Assembly (NCBI GenBank): GCA_964400495.1
Contig: CAYNTS010000015.1
Span: forward strand, 1-40,056
DNA: 40,056 nucleotides
DNA from: CAYNTS01 sp964400495
Lineage (GTDB): Bacteria; Fidelibacterota; Marinisomatia; SCGC-AAA003-L08; D37C17
Direction of reading: 5' to 3'
The notes beneath the pieces were generated by a model. That model was not told where the DNA came from, ran no database searches, and saw only the letters and a program-made list of their open reading frames with translations. A program made the position numbers and the translations under genes. The first letter of the stretch is position 1; each line of letters starts with the position of its first letter. This document shows positions 25,437 to 36,400 of this stretch, piece after piece.

Positions 25437-28112
25437 ATGCGTAAGCTATTACTCACATGGATTGCTCATAATTCTGTCAATAAAACATGGCAAATGACAG
25501 TTGGAATCACAATTATCACACTAATTGCTGTGTATTTAACATCAACCCTCAAATTTCAAACAGGATATGAAAATTTACTCCCCAAGGATAACCCTCGAAT
25601 AGATGAATTCAACACAATATTAGAAGAGTTTGAAAACGAATCAAATATAATTCTATTAGCCAGAGGGAGCGAAAAACAACTTAAAGAATATGCAGACCAA
25701 GTTAAAATCTACTTGGAGCAATATGACCAATATATTAACAGTGTCCATACAAGAATTTCAGAAGAATTCTTTCATAATAATGGTTTAAAACTATTAAATG
25801 AATCACAACTTGAAAATTTTCAAGGACTTTATTCTGACCCCAATTTAATTCCATATCTCACCCACTTAAATGATAGTTTCGAGAAAGAATATATTGGTGA
25901 TGAGGGGCTAAGTGGAAATCAAAAAGAAACTGAAGCGGTTCGATTTCTTGATGGAATTGAAAAATTTATTCAACTTCAGCATGAAGTACTAAATGGATAT
26001 AGGTCTGATGATGTTGGGCAAATCGCAGTCAACTTTATAACATTTGGTGAACCATATTTTATGTCTCCTGATAAAGACATGATTCTTATTATGATTGAAC
26101 CGACATTTAATATGTTAACTGATATTAATTTCATAGCAGATGCAGTAAACCAAATTGAAAAAGTTGCAAAAGAAACTGCAACTGTATTTAATGTTGAAGC
26201 AGGTGTAACTGGTTCAATTGTTCTTGGACGTGATGAATTAGAAGCAATGGAATCAGATTCAATGGTAATTACCATCCTTGCCCTTATTGGTATTTTCTTT
26301 TTATTTGTTTTTGCATTCCGAATGTGGATGAGCCCTTTTTTAGCAATATTGACGGTTATTTTAGGTGTAGTTTGGTCAATGGGATTCTCAGCGTTATTAA
26401 TTGACCACCTCAGTATAATGACCGCCATGATGGGGGTAATCCTAATTGGGTTGGGAATCGATTTTAGTGTACATATTATTTCAGGATATTCTGAAAAACG
26501 ACATCAAGGATTTACTGTTTATGAGAGCATGTATGAAACATTAACTCGTTTTGGTCCAGGTATTATTACCGGTGGTTTTACTACGGGTATTGCATTTTTA
26601 ACCATGATAATTGGTGATAGTACAGGAATACAAGAGTTTGGATTAATTGCAGGATTTGGGATAATTATTACCATGATTGCCACAATAATTATTCTACCCA
26701 CATTGTTGGTAATTCGTGAACGATTTATAAAGAATTTTGACAAACAATTGCAAGTTAAAGATGTCTCCTATCCATTCTTGGGTAAAATTGCTGAATCAAC
26801 ATCTTCTAATTGGAAGAAAATTGGAATTGGTGTAGGGATAATATCCGCCATTTTATTTTACAAATCATTCCAATTAGAGACTGATTACAACTACTTAAAT
26901 ATGGAACCGAAAGGACTTGAATCTATCAGATTACAGAAAGAAATGATAGATGCATTTGATATTTCTTCAGACTTTATTATGTTTACTGCACATTCAATTG
27001 AAGAAGTAAAAGAGTTAACTGATAAAGCTCGAGATATGGTAACAGCTGGGTGGGTTGAAAGCATATCTGATTATCTACCTGATGAATCTATTGGTTCAAA
27101 ACAATTTCGTTTTATTCGCAATTTACGAAGAGAAATAAAAGAAACTAAGCCAATAAAAAAAGTAACTCTTCAGGATTTTGAGTTATTTAGAGAACAGTTA
27201 GAACGGCTCGAATTTAATATAATTGAATTACAAGATCTTGCATATTTGGGTGGGCAAGATAAAATTTATAAAAAAGCAATTTCTGTTGTGGGTGAAGTTG
27301 ATGATACAATAAATGTGGGGTCTTTAACACATTTTATAAACTATATTAATCCCGATGAACATAAATTACCACTTACATTTTTTCAACAAAGATTTTCATC
27401 TGCATTTCAAAAAACTATTCTAATGATGGCAAATAATGAACCGTTGACTTTAGACAATCTACCACGCGAAATTAAAGACAGATTCACAGGGAAAAATGAA
27501 AATATTTTCTTGATTACTGTGTACCCAAAGAAAAATATTTGGGAAGACATTCAGTTTTTGAATCAATTTTCTGAGGAAGCAACATCAGTTCATTCAAGTG
27601 CAACAGGTTTGCCACCTATTTTTGTTGAACTCATGGATATTATGTCAAAGGATGGAAAACGCGCTACATATTTAGCAATTTTTGCGGTATTTCTTTTGCT
27701 CATGTTTGATTTTAAATCTTATAAGTATGCTCTTCTTGGAATGACCCCACTCATATTTGGTGTGGTTTGGTTAACAGGATTTATGGAAGTTGTTGGATTA
27801 AAATTTACAATGATGAATATTATGGCCATTCCGTTGATAATTGGAATTGGTATTGATGATGGAATTCATATTTTACACCGGTACAAAATTGAGAAAAATT
27901 TAGATATAGTATTTCGCTCAACAGGTAAGGCAATTTTATTAACATCTCTTACTACTATGATTGGATTCGGTTCGTTGTGGTTTGCAACATACAGAGGATT
28001 AGGAAGTTTGGGAATTGCTCTATTTATTGGAGTTTGTGCGTGTTTTATTGCTACATTATTTGTTATTCCAATTATTTTGGGTTTCTATCACACATTAACA
28101 ATTGAGAAGTAA
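25437..28112 (+). CDS. MMPL/RND family transporter
   Basis: This 891-residue inner-membrane protein has the two-fold RND plan. TM1 (about 17-36), a large periplasmic loop (about 40-275) and a TM cluster (about 276-428) are followed by a second TM1-like helix (about 460-476), a second loop (about 480-745) and a second TM cluster (about 746-888). The paired motifs 'GLGIDFSVHIISGYSEKR' and 'GIGIDDGIHILHRYK' hold the acidic residues used for proton relay. The size and lack of an adjacent membrane-fusion protein point to the MMPL/HpnN-type lipid exporters rather than drug efflux. The LolA-like and barrel genes upstream supply a periplasmic carrier and outer-membrane partner. Confidence 0.9.
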   Translation: MRKLLLTWIAHNSVNKTWQMTVGITIITLIAVYLTSTLKFQTGYENLLPKDNPRIDEFNTILEEFENESNIILLARGSEKQLKEYADQVKIYLEQYDQYINSVHTRISEEFFHNNGLKLLNESQLENFQGLYSDPNLIPYLTHLNDSFEKEYIGDEGLSGNQKETEAVRFLDGIEKFIQLQHEVLNGYRSDDVGQIAVNFITFGEPYFMSPDKDMILIMIEPTFNMLTDINFIADAVNQIEKVAKETATVFNVEAGVTGSIVLGRDELEAMESDSMVITILALIGIFFLFVFAFRMWMSPFLAILTVILGVVWSMGFSALLIDHLSIMTAMMGVILIGLGIDFSVHIISGYSEKRHQGFTVYESMYETLTRFGPGIITGGFTTGIAFLTMIIGDSTGIQEFGLIAGFGIIITMIATIIILPTLLVIRERFIKNFDKQLQVKDVSYPFLGKIAESTSSNWKKIGIGVGIISAILFYKSFQLETDYNYLNMEPKGLESIRLQKEMIDAFDISSDFIMFTAHSIEEVKELTDKARDMVTAGWVESISDYLPDESIGSKQFRFIRNLRREIKETKPIKKVTLQDFELFREQLERLEFNIIELQDLAYLGGQDKIYKKAISVVGEVDDTINVGSLTHFINYINPDEHKLPLTFFQQRFSSAFQKTILMMANNEPLTLDNLPREIKDRFTGKNENIFLITVYPKKNIWEDIQFLNQFSEEATSVHSSATGLPPIFVELMDIMSKDGKRATYLAIFAVFLLLMFDFKSYKYALLGMTPLIFGVVWLTGFMEVVGLKFTMMNIMAIPLIIGIGIDDGIHILHRYKIEKNLDIVFRSTGKAILLTSLTTMIGFGSLWFATYRGLGSLGIALFIGVCACFIATLFVIPIILGFYHTLTIEK

Positions 28113-28113
28113 A

Positions 28114-28818
28114 ATGAAGCATGAACGGGTTGACCACTTATTATCTCGCCTTGGATATGGATCTCGAAAAGAAATAAAAAGTTTTATTCGCCAAGGAATA
28201 ATTACAAATAATCATGAAAAAGTTAGAAAATCATCAGAAAAAGTTGATCCCCAAAAGATATTGTTTGATAATAGAAATTTAGAGTATCCTGAAGGACTAA
28301 CAATAATCTTAAACAAGCCTGTGGGATATGTGTGTTCGCATTCTGTGGTTGATTCTGTTTTTGAACTATTACCTGCTCAGTGGGAAAAACGAAGACCCCA
28401 CCTTAACACGGTTGGTAGATTAGATAAAGAAACGAGTGGATTACTTATTATTACAGATGATGGGCAATTAACCCATAATATTATCTCACCTAAAAAACAT
28501 GTCGGAAAAGTTTATCAAGTTGAGTTAGAAAAACCATTAAATGGAAGTGAAGTTGAGTTGTTTGCATCCGGAACATTGCAATTAAAGGGTGAAAATCATC
28601 CCTGCAAACCTGCGGAATTAAAGATTATTGATGATACCCACTGTGAGGTTACTTTGTTTGAAGGCAAATATCACCAAGTAAGACGAATGTTTGTTACAAC
28701 CGAGAATCATGTAGTTTCCCTTCATAGGAGTCAAATCGGTGGGCTCACGCTTTCTAGCATTGAAATTGGTAAATATGAAATTATTGACATCGATGAAATT
28801 ACTTCACAGATTTTTTAA
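28114..28818 (+). CDS. pseudouridine synthase, RsuA/RluB/E/F family
   Basis: The enzyme isomerises uridine to pseudouridine in RNA. An N-terminal S4 RNA-binding domain ('ERVDHLLSRLGYGSRKEIKSFIRQGII') precedes the catalytic domain with 'NKPVGYVCSH', the catalytic Asp in 'GRLDKETSGLL', 'KVYQVELEKP' and 'EGKYHQVRRMF'. Its 234 residues and the spacing fit RsuA (16S rRNA) best, but RluB/E/F cannot be excluded by eye. ATG 28114 starts at the S4 domain, one base after the transporter stop; the upstream TTG adds only four residues. Co-transcription with the transport operon is likely positional rather than functional. Confidence 0.88.
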   Translation: MKHERVDHLLSRLGYGSRKEIKSFIRQGIITNNHEKVRKSSEKVDPQKILFDNRNLEYPEGLTIILNKPVGYVCSHSVVDSVFELLPAQWEKRRPHLNTVGRLDKETSGLLIITDDGQLTHNIISPKKHVGKVYQVELEKPLNGSEVELFASGTLQLKGENHPCKPAELKIIDDTHCEVTLFEGKYHQVRRMFVTTENHVVSLHRSQIGGLTLSSIEIGKYEIIDIDEITSQIF

Positions 28819-28829
28819 GTTATTCAACT

Positions 28830-28886
28830 TGTAACATTTCAAAACTAACCCCACTATATACTTACAAACTGTAACAAATCTTTCAA
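28830..28886 (+). promoter_or_regulatory. TGTAACA repeats before the C25-like gene, possible operator
   Basis: TGTAACA occurs at 28830-28836 and 28870-28876, 40 bases apart (four helical turns), each followed by TTTCAA (28837-28842 and 28881-28886). The same pair of words precedes the M1 peptidase gene. Both genes encode exported dockerin proteins, so shared control is possible. Confidence 0.4.
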
Positions 28887-28943
28887 AGGTGAGTTCTAGT
28901 AATTATTTTTAGATTATCATTATTCAAAGAATGGAGATGAAAC

Positions 28944-31900
28944 ATGTTTAGAGCTTTAAACATTACTTTAATTATTACCTTAACACTATTAAATGCCAGA
29001 ATTAATGATAATTTTAATTCATTATCAAATCGTAGCAATGAAATCACATTTCAATTTACCTTAGATGAGTTTGAAATAATTGAATCCAATGGTTTTTCTA
29101 AAATTCAAACAAACACACTGGGTGAAACTTCTGTATTAGGGATGCCAAAACTACCTGAATATTCTACTATGGTAATGTTAGACCCGGGTAAAAAATATGA
29201 AATATCATATTCTGTATTACATTCAACAACAATAGATAATATTGAGATTATACCTAACCAACCCATAGTAAATGGGTTAGAAAAAACTATAATTGAAGAT
29301 ATTAATGAGCAATTTTACTATTCAAAACAAGTGTATCCATTTGAAAATATCATAATGACTGAACCAGCAATAATGAGAGATATTATTACCTCTAACATTA
29401 GTGTTGTACCTTTTAAATATAGCCCACATAAACAACAATTAGAAATCTATCATTCAATTGAAATTAATGTGGTTGAAATTGGAGAAACTGAAGATATTCG
29501 TAGAAGGGTTATGCCAAAATCAAAAGTGTTTGAAAATATTTATAAGAATGAAATAATTAATTATGAAACAAACACTAGAGATGAATATCAACAACCTGCA
29601 ATTTTGTACATTTGTTCAAGTAATTTAGAAAACAATCAAATTTTTCAACAATTGGTTGAGTGGAGAAGACAGAGAGGGTATGTAGTTTACACTGCATCAA
29701 CATCAGAAACTGGAAGCTCAACTACCTCCATCAAAAATTATATTGAAGATGCGTATGATAATTTTAATCCTGCTCCAGAATATGTAGCCCTTTTGGGTGA
29801 TGTAGGAGGTACGTACAGTATTCCAACCTATTATGAAGATTATGGACATGATAGTTATGGAAGTGATTGTGAGGGAGATCATTTGTATACAACATTGGAT
29901 GGTAATGATTTACTTCCAGAAGTTCTAATTGGAAGAATGTCAATTCGAAGTAGTAGTGAGCTTTCTACTGTTGTTTATAAAATTATGTATTATGAACAAG
30001 CAACCTATTTGGATTCATATCCAGATTATTACAAAAACGCATCTATGGCGGGAGATCCTTCTTCATCTGGTAATTCATGTGTGATTACGAAGGAAGCTGT
30101 AAAAGGACTCCTTGAAGAATATGACTTTACTGATGTGGATATTAAAACCTCTGGTAATGGATGGTCATCTTGGATGCAAAATGAATTAAGCGATGGTACT
30201 TTGTATTTTAACTATCGTGGATATTTAGGAATGAGTGGGTTTAGTTCAAGCAATGTGGATAATGCTAGTAGTGGTTGGAAACTCCCATTTGCTACTATTT
30301 TAACATGTGGTACGGGTTCATTTGCTGAAGACCAAACTTCCATGACTGAAAAGTTTTTTAGAGCTGGCTCAGTTACAAACCCAAAAGGTGGGGTTGCATC
30401 TATCGGTACAGCAACTTGGAATACGCACACATTATTCAATAATATTGTTGATTTAGGGATTTATGACGGAATTTTTGCCGATAGAGTTGAAACTGCTGGA
30501 GCATCATTAGCCAGTGGGAAATTAGCACTAAATAATACTTACCCTGGGAATCCATATCAATGGATTAGTGCATTCACATTATGGAATAACTTAATTGGTG
30601 ACCCCGCAACTCATCTTTGGACTGATACACCAGAGGAATTTACTGTTTCACATCCTTCAGAATTACAATATGGTTCAAATTTCATCGAAGTTAATGTCCA
30701 AGATATATTTGAAAATCCAATTGAAAATGCGTTGGTGTCCGTTTTGAGAGAAAATTCAATAATTGCCGATAATGTACTTACAGATGCTCAAGGATTTGGT
30801 TTGTACAATGTCGTAAATGGTGAAACAAATGACTTAACTATCACCATTACTAAACCTGATTTCAAACCATATCAAAGTACAGTTTCAATTTCACAAAATG
30901 ATGCAAATATTAATCTTGATAATAGTTCAATAATCGGTGTGAATGATGGCAATGATGGTATCGCAAGTAGTGGAGAAACAATTGGGCTGTCAATACCACT
31001 TACTAACTTGGGAACTGAAACAGTGAATGGTGTTTCTGCAACACTTTTATCAAATTCTGAATATGTTTCAATTGAAAACTCTACAGTTAATTATGGAACA
31101 ATATTTCCAAGTACATCAATATTTGGTCAAAATGATTTCACAATTTCCATTTCTCCAACTGCTCAACAATCTGAAGATTTAGACCTTCGGTTAGAAATTG
31201 CTGATGATAGTGGAAATACATGGATATCTTTAGTGCCATTGAATGTGTCTGGTGTTTTATTATCATCTGTAAGTTTTGGATATTTTGAACCCGGTCAAAC
31301 AGTAAATATGGATATAAATTTAATGAACTCTGGTGCAATGGATGCTTTAGGATTAACTGGACAACTTCAATTTAATGGTAGTCAAATTGTCATTAATGAT
31401 GCAAATGGTGCATGGGGAAATATCCAATCAGGAACATCATCAAGCTCCACAAATGATTTTAATGTAACATTCAGTGAAAATATTGTGTATGGAAGTCAAT
31501 TCACTTTTGATTTAATACTTCAATCTTCTGATAGTTTTGAAAAAACTATTCCCTATAATATAACAGTTGGTCATGTTAGAGAAACAGATCCCCTTGGACC
31601 AGATCAATATGGATATTATATTTACGATTCAGGAGATGTTGAATATGAATTAGCTCCATCGTATGATTGGCAAGAAATTAGTTCACTTGGAGTTAATCTT
31701 AATTTATCCAATAGTGGCAATGGCAATTGGAGTGGAAACGGACCAATTGGACATATTGATTTACCATTTACATTTACATTTTATGGTGTCGATTATAACG
31801 AAATAACTGTGTGCACAAATGGTTGGATTTCTCCAGGATATTCATCTGCAGCATCTTTTAGAAATTATCCTATCCCAGGTGCTGGAGGACCAACTCCTAT

Positions 31901-33440
31901 GATTGCTGCATTTTGGGATGATTTAGAAACAGGTAGTAGCGGTGATGTATATGTGTATTCAACAAATGAATATGTAATTGTTCAATGGGATAATATGCGA
32001 ACCAATTGGGGGAATGATTCCAATACTTTCCAAGTGATATTGTATAATGATAATGCACAACCCAATGGTGATAATAATATAAAAATTCAATATCAAGATT
32101 TTAATAATACTTCGTCAGGAAGTTTTTCTTCGTATCCACCAATTCATGGTAGTTATGCAACCATTGGGCTTGAAAATCATCTTGCAAACGATGGCTTGCA
32201 ATATTCGTATTATGACGAATACCCCATCCCTGCAATGGAACTGAGTGATGGAACCGCATTGTATATAACTACTCAACCTCCAATTGCTTTACCTGCCCCT
32301 TCACTAACGTATCAAATGGGTAATACTGATTTTGAAGTTGCAATTGATGAAACAGATAATTCAAATCTAACAATTGAAAATATCGGTGAAGAAGGATCTG
32401 TTTTATATTATAATGTATCAGCTAGTTACCCAGAATTAGAACCTCCATTTGATGTTGCAGGTGGTGGCCCTGATGCATATGGATATTTTTGGACTGATAA
32501 TAGCATTAGTAATGAGATAGAATTTAACTGGATAGACCTTCCAGCAGATGAGCCAACTCAAATCACATTTTCTAATAACGATGCTGGGTCAAATCTGATA
32601 GATATTGGGTTCGATTTTCCATTTTATGGTGAAAATTATTCACAATTTTTAATTAATGCAAATGGGTGGATTGGTTTTGACGATGACAATGATGAATGGC
32701 ATAATACTAATATTCCATCTTTTGAATATCCACGACCTGCAATCTTTGGATTTTGGGATGATTTAAATCCAGTAAATGATGATTGTTCTGAAACATGTGC
32801 AGGGAATGTGTATTATCATAGTAATTCTGAAAGATTGATTGTATGGTTTGAATCTATTACACATTGGACACTTGAATCATTTTATACATTCCAAATTATT
32901 ATTTACCCTGATGGTAAAATTGATATAAATCATGCAAATATTCAAGGAGACTTCAGTGCAACAGTGGGTATCCAAAATGCTACAGGTACTATTGCATCTC
33001 AGGTGGATGTGTATAATGGAAACTACTTTAGTAGCAATAAGTCATATCAGTTTAACCGTCCATTTGTTCCTACAAATTGGTTATCTATTGAATCAACAAG
33101 TGGAGATGGACTTTCTGGTGAATTGCTACTGGGAGAATCAACAGAATTTGAAGTTATTGCAGATGCAACAGACCTAATTGAAGGTGAATATGAGTCATCA
33201 ATAATTATTTCTTCAAATCAGAATACTGTACAAATTCCTGTTATTTTAAATGTTGTTACAGATAGTTTGTTTTTAGGTGATTTAAATGGTGATGCAACAA
33301 TCGATGTATTGGATATTGTTATTTTAGTTTCGGTTATTTTAGATGGAACGCAGTTTAATCCAGCCGGTGACATAAATCAAGATGGGGTCAATAATGTTCT
33401 TGATATTGTTCAGTTAGTTGATATAATTCTAGAAGGGTAA
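28944..33440 (+). CDS. C25 (gingipain-like) secreted protein with repeats and dockerin
   Basis: This 1498-residue exported protein starts with a signal peptide (1-18). A C25-type propeptide region (about 30-190) and a gingipain-like peptidase domain (about 215-560: 'YVALLGDVGGTYSIP', 'PEVLIGRMSI') follow. The catalytic cysteine is probably C455 ('ATILTCGTGSFA'). The usual 'GHG' bearing the catalytic histidine reads 'NYRGYLGMSGF' (423-433), so activity is uncertain. Next come a carboxypeptidase-regulatory-like domain (about 570-650), CARDB-like beta domains, two copies of an 'NGWI..GFWDDL' beta domain (about 885-1090 and 1172-1360), and a dockerin (about 1442-1498) that ends the protein. No type IX sorting domain is seen. 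GGAG precedes the ATG. The CotH-kinase gene follows three bases after the stop. Confidence 0.85.
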   Translation: MFRALNITLIITLTLLNARINDNFNSLSNRSNEITFQFTLDEFEIIESNGFSKIQTNTLGETSVLGMPKLPEYSTMVMLDPGKKYEISYSVLHSTTIDNIEIIPNQPIVNGLEKTIIEDINEQFYYSKQVYPFENIIMTEPAIMRDIITSNISVVPFKYSPHKQQLEIYHSIEINVVEIGETEDIRRRVMPKSKVFENIYKNEIINYETNTRDEYQQPAILYICSSNLENNQIFQQLVEWRRQRGYVVYTASTSETGSSTTSIKNYIEDAYDNFNPAPEYVALLGDVGGTYSIPTYYEDYGHDSYGSDCEGDHLYTTLDGNDLLPEVLIGRMSIRSSSELSTVVYKIMYYEQATYLDSYPDYYKNASMAGDPSSSGNSCVITKEAVKGLLEEYDFTDVDIKTSGNGWSSWMQNELSDGTLYFNYRGYLGMSGFSSSNVDNASSGWKLPFATILTCGTGSFAEDQTSMTEKFFRAGSVTNPKGGVASIGTATWNTHTLFNNIVDLGIYDGIFADRVETAGASLASGKLALNNTYPGNPYQWISAFTLWNNLIGDPATHLWTDTPEEFTVSHPSELQYGSNFIEVNVQDIFENPIENALVSVLRENSIIADNVLTDAQGFGLYNVVNGETNDLTITITKPDFKPYQSTVSISQNDANINLDNSSIIGVNDGNDGIASSGETIGLSIPLTNLGTETVNGVSATLLSNSEYVSIENSTVNYGTIFPSTSIFGQNDFTISISPTAQQSEDLDLRLEIADDSGNTWISLVPLNVSGVLLSSVSFGYFEPGQTVNMDINLMNSGAMDALGLTGQLQFNGSQIVINDANGAWGNIQSGTSSSSTNDFNVTFSENIVYGSQFTFDLILQSSDSFEKTIPYNITVGHVRETDPLGPDQYGYYIYDSGDVEYELAPSYDWQEISSLGVNLNLSNSGNGNWSGNGPIGHIDLPFTFTFYGVDYNEITVCTNGWISPGYSSAASFRNYPIPGAGGPTPMIAAFWDDLETGSSGDVYVYSTNEYVIVQWDNMRTNWGNDSNTFQVILYNDNAQPNGDNNIKIQYQDFNNTSSGSFSSYPPIHGSYATIGLENHLANDGLQYSYYDEYPIPAMELSDGTALYITTQPPIALPAPSLTYQMGNTDFEVAIDETDNSNLTIENIGEEGSVLYYNVSASYPELEPPFDVAGGGPDAYGYFWTDNSISNEIEFNWIDLPADEPTQITFSNNDAGSNLIDIGFDFPFYGENYSQFLINANGWIGFDDDNDEWHNTNIPSFEYPRPAIFGFWDDLNPVNDDCSETCAGNVYYHSNSERLIVWFESITHWTLESFYTFQIIIYPDGKIDINHANIQGDFSATVGIQNATGTIASQVDVYNGNYFSSNKSYQFNRPFVPTNWLSIESTSGDGLSGELLLGESTEFEVIADATDLIEGEYESSIIISSNQNTVQIPVILNVVTDSLFLGDLNGDATIDVLDIVILVSVILDGTQFNPAGDINQDGVNNVLDIVQLVDIILEG

Positions 33441-33443
33441 ATC

Positions 33444-36400
33444 ATGAGAAACATAGTATTCTTGCTTTCATTTTCAATATCATTCACTCAAGTATTGGTA
33501 AATGAATACTCAGCGTCTAATCTATCTACGTATGCAGATAATTATAATATGGAAGAGGATTGGATTGAATTATTTAATTCCTCTGATACAGACGTGGATA
33601 TTAGTGGATATTATTTGAGTGATAAAGCAGATAATCCTACTAAATGGTCAATACCAGGAGGTACAATTATACCAGCTCATGGATATTTAGTATTTTGGTG
33701 TTCCGGACGTGATGAAGTTTCGGGTGATGATTTCCATACAAATTTCAAATTAAAACAAACAAAATCAACTCCTGAGCATGTTGTGTTTACTGATTCAAAT
33801 GGTGAAGTTATCAACGATTATGAAATGCAAAAAACACAACTTGAACATTCAATGGGTAGAAGCCCAAATGGTTCTGAAACTTGGAGAATATTTAATGAAC
33901 CAACATTAGGGACAGAAAATGGTGAAACGAGCTATATAACTTATGCAGATATCCCAGAATTTTCATTAGAAGCAGGATTTTATAATGGAACCCAAACTCT
34001 TGAGATTACTACACAAAATCCAGACTTAATCATAAAATGTACCACAAATGGAAATGTACCATCATTTTTTGCAAATACTTATGAAGGAACTATATCAATA
34101 TCTGAAACGCAAGTTGTTAAAGCAATTGCATATTCGAGTAATCCCGAAATATTACCAAGTTTTGTAACTTTTAGTACATTTTTTATTGATGAAAACCATA
34201 CTCTTCCTGTATTATCGACATCTGCCAATAATTTAACAACAATGTTAAATGGAAATCAATCACTCAAACCTCACGGAACCATTGAGTATTTTGAAGATGG
34301 TGAACGAAAAGATTTTGGATATGGCGAATACAATAAACATGGCCAAGACTCGTGGGCATTTCCACAACGAAGTTTTGACTATATTGCACGCGATGAAATG
34401 GGATATCATGATGCTATCCATGAAAAATTAATTTCTACTTCAGAACGAGATGATTTCCAACGCATTATTATTAGAGCATCAGGTGATGATAATTACCCGG
34501 GCATTGATTCAAGTGCGCACATGCGAGATGTGTTTATTCAAAAATTAGCAGACAAACATAAACTCAATGTGGATATGCGTCGAGGTGAGCGTTGTGTTGT
34601 CTATGCAAATGGTCAATTTTGGGGTGTATATTCTATCCGTGAAAAGGTAAGTGATGCTGATTATACCAATTTCTATTATGGTCAAGATAAATATAATACC
34701 CAGTATCTTATGAATTGGGGTTGGACTTGGGCACAGTATGGTGGACAACAAGCATTTGATGACTGGGGTGAAATTCACTCTTTTGCAATGAACAATGATT
34801 TATCTATTCAATCAAATTATGAGCATGTTGCTAATGAAATTGATGTTACAAGTTTAGTGGACTATCTTCTGATAAACTCATTTGTAGTATGTACAGATTG
34901 GATTAATTGGAATACATCATGGTGGCGTGGTCTAAATCCGGATGGTACCCATAAAAAATGGGGCTATGTTCTATGGGATGAAGATGCTACCTTTAATCAT
35001 TACATAAATTATACGGGAGTTCCGAGTGAATTACCTACAGCTTCCCCCTGTTACCAAGAGGGAATTACAGCTGACCCCGAACATCACATTGATTTACTAA
35101 ATAAACTTCTCGAAAATGCAGAATTTGAGCAGTATTATGTTACCAGATACATGGATTTAATGAATACTGCTTTTCAAGAAGATTCTATGATTTCTCTATT
35201 AGAGGAGATTGAAGAATCTATTACTCCTGAAATGCCACAACATTTTGACAGATGGGGTGGTAATATGTTCGAGTGGCAGGGAAATGTGGAAAAAGTTAAA
35301 CAGTTTATTCGAGATAGAATAGAACATATTCCATCTGGTTTAAATTCTTGTTACGATTTAAATGGACCGTACGAAATAACATTACAAGTAGAGCCCACAT
35401 TCTCTGGACAAATTCAAATTAATTCACTTACTATCGAAAATGATGCATATCCGTGGACGGGGATGTACCATGGTGGGATTGAAATGCTTATGGATGTAGA
35501 GGATGAAAATGGATTTGATCATTGGATTTTTAATAATCATTCAATTGATGATTTGTATTCTCCAAGTACTATTTTCAACTTGAATCAAGATGATGTAATT
35601 ACTGCAGTATTTTCATCTTCAGAATCAAATTCTATTGTGATAAATGAGATTAATTATAATTCTTCATCTGAGTTTGACTCAGGAGACTGGGTTGAACTTG
35701 TTAATGTTTCTTCCAATCCTTTTGATTTAAGCAATTGGATATTTAAAGATGAAAACAACGAAAATGTATTTGTTATACCTAATAGTACTTTACTAGATGA
35801 GGGTGCTTTTTTAGTATTGTGCAATGATACATTAGCTTTTTCAACTCAATTTCCAAATGTGAGTAATGTTATTGGTCAATTTGACTTTGGATTAAGTGGG
35901 GGTGGCGAGAGAGTTAGGTTGTACGATTTTGAGGAAAATTTAGTAGATGAAGTAGAATATGATGATACTTTACCTTGGCCCGTTGAAGCTGATGGAGAGG
36001 GTGCTACTCTTGAACTTATTGACCCAGCATTAGATAATATTTTAGCAGATTCATGGGAAGCCTCTTACGGATTTGGTAGTCCTGGTGCTATAAATTCAGT
36101 TTCACTAATTGGTGATATAAATATAGATGGTGAAGTTAATATTATTGATGTTGTGAATATCGTTAATATTATTTTATCAAATGAATATAATGCAATTGCA
36201 GATTTAGATAATGATGGAAGTGTGTCTATCCTTGATGTAGTACAACTTGTGAATATTATTATTGGTAGCCCACGAAACAATGATGCTACATTTGCAAATG
36301 TTTCTAGAGTTGGCAATAAGTGTAATATTTCTGGTAATGGATATATTGGAGCTATTCAAATGGTTTTATCTCATGATGATACATTTACTCTAGAACTAAC

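Noticed and set aside
25976..26428. 150-codon open frame on the - strand
   Set aside because: It lies fully antisense to the membrane-rich part of the MMPL transporter, and its low-complexity Ile/Ser/Asn product looks like a shadow of that gene.
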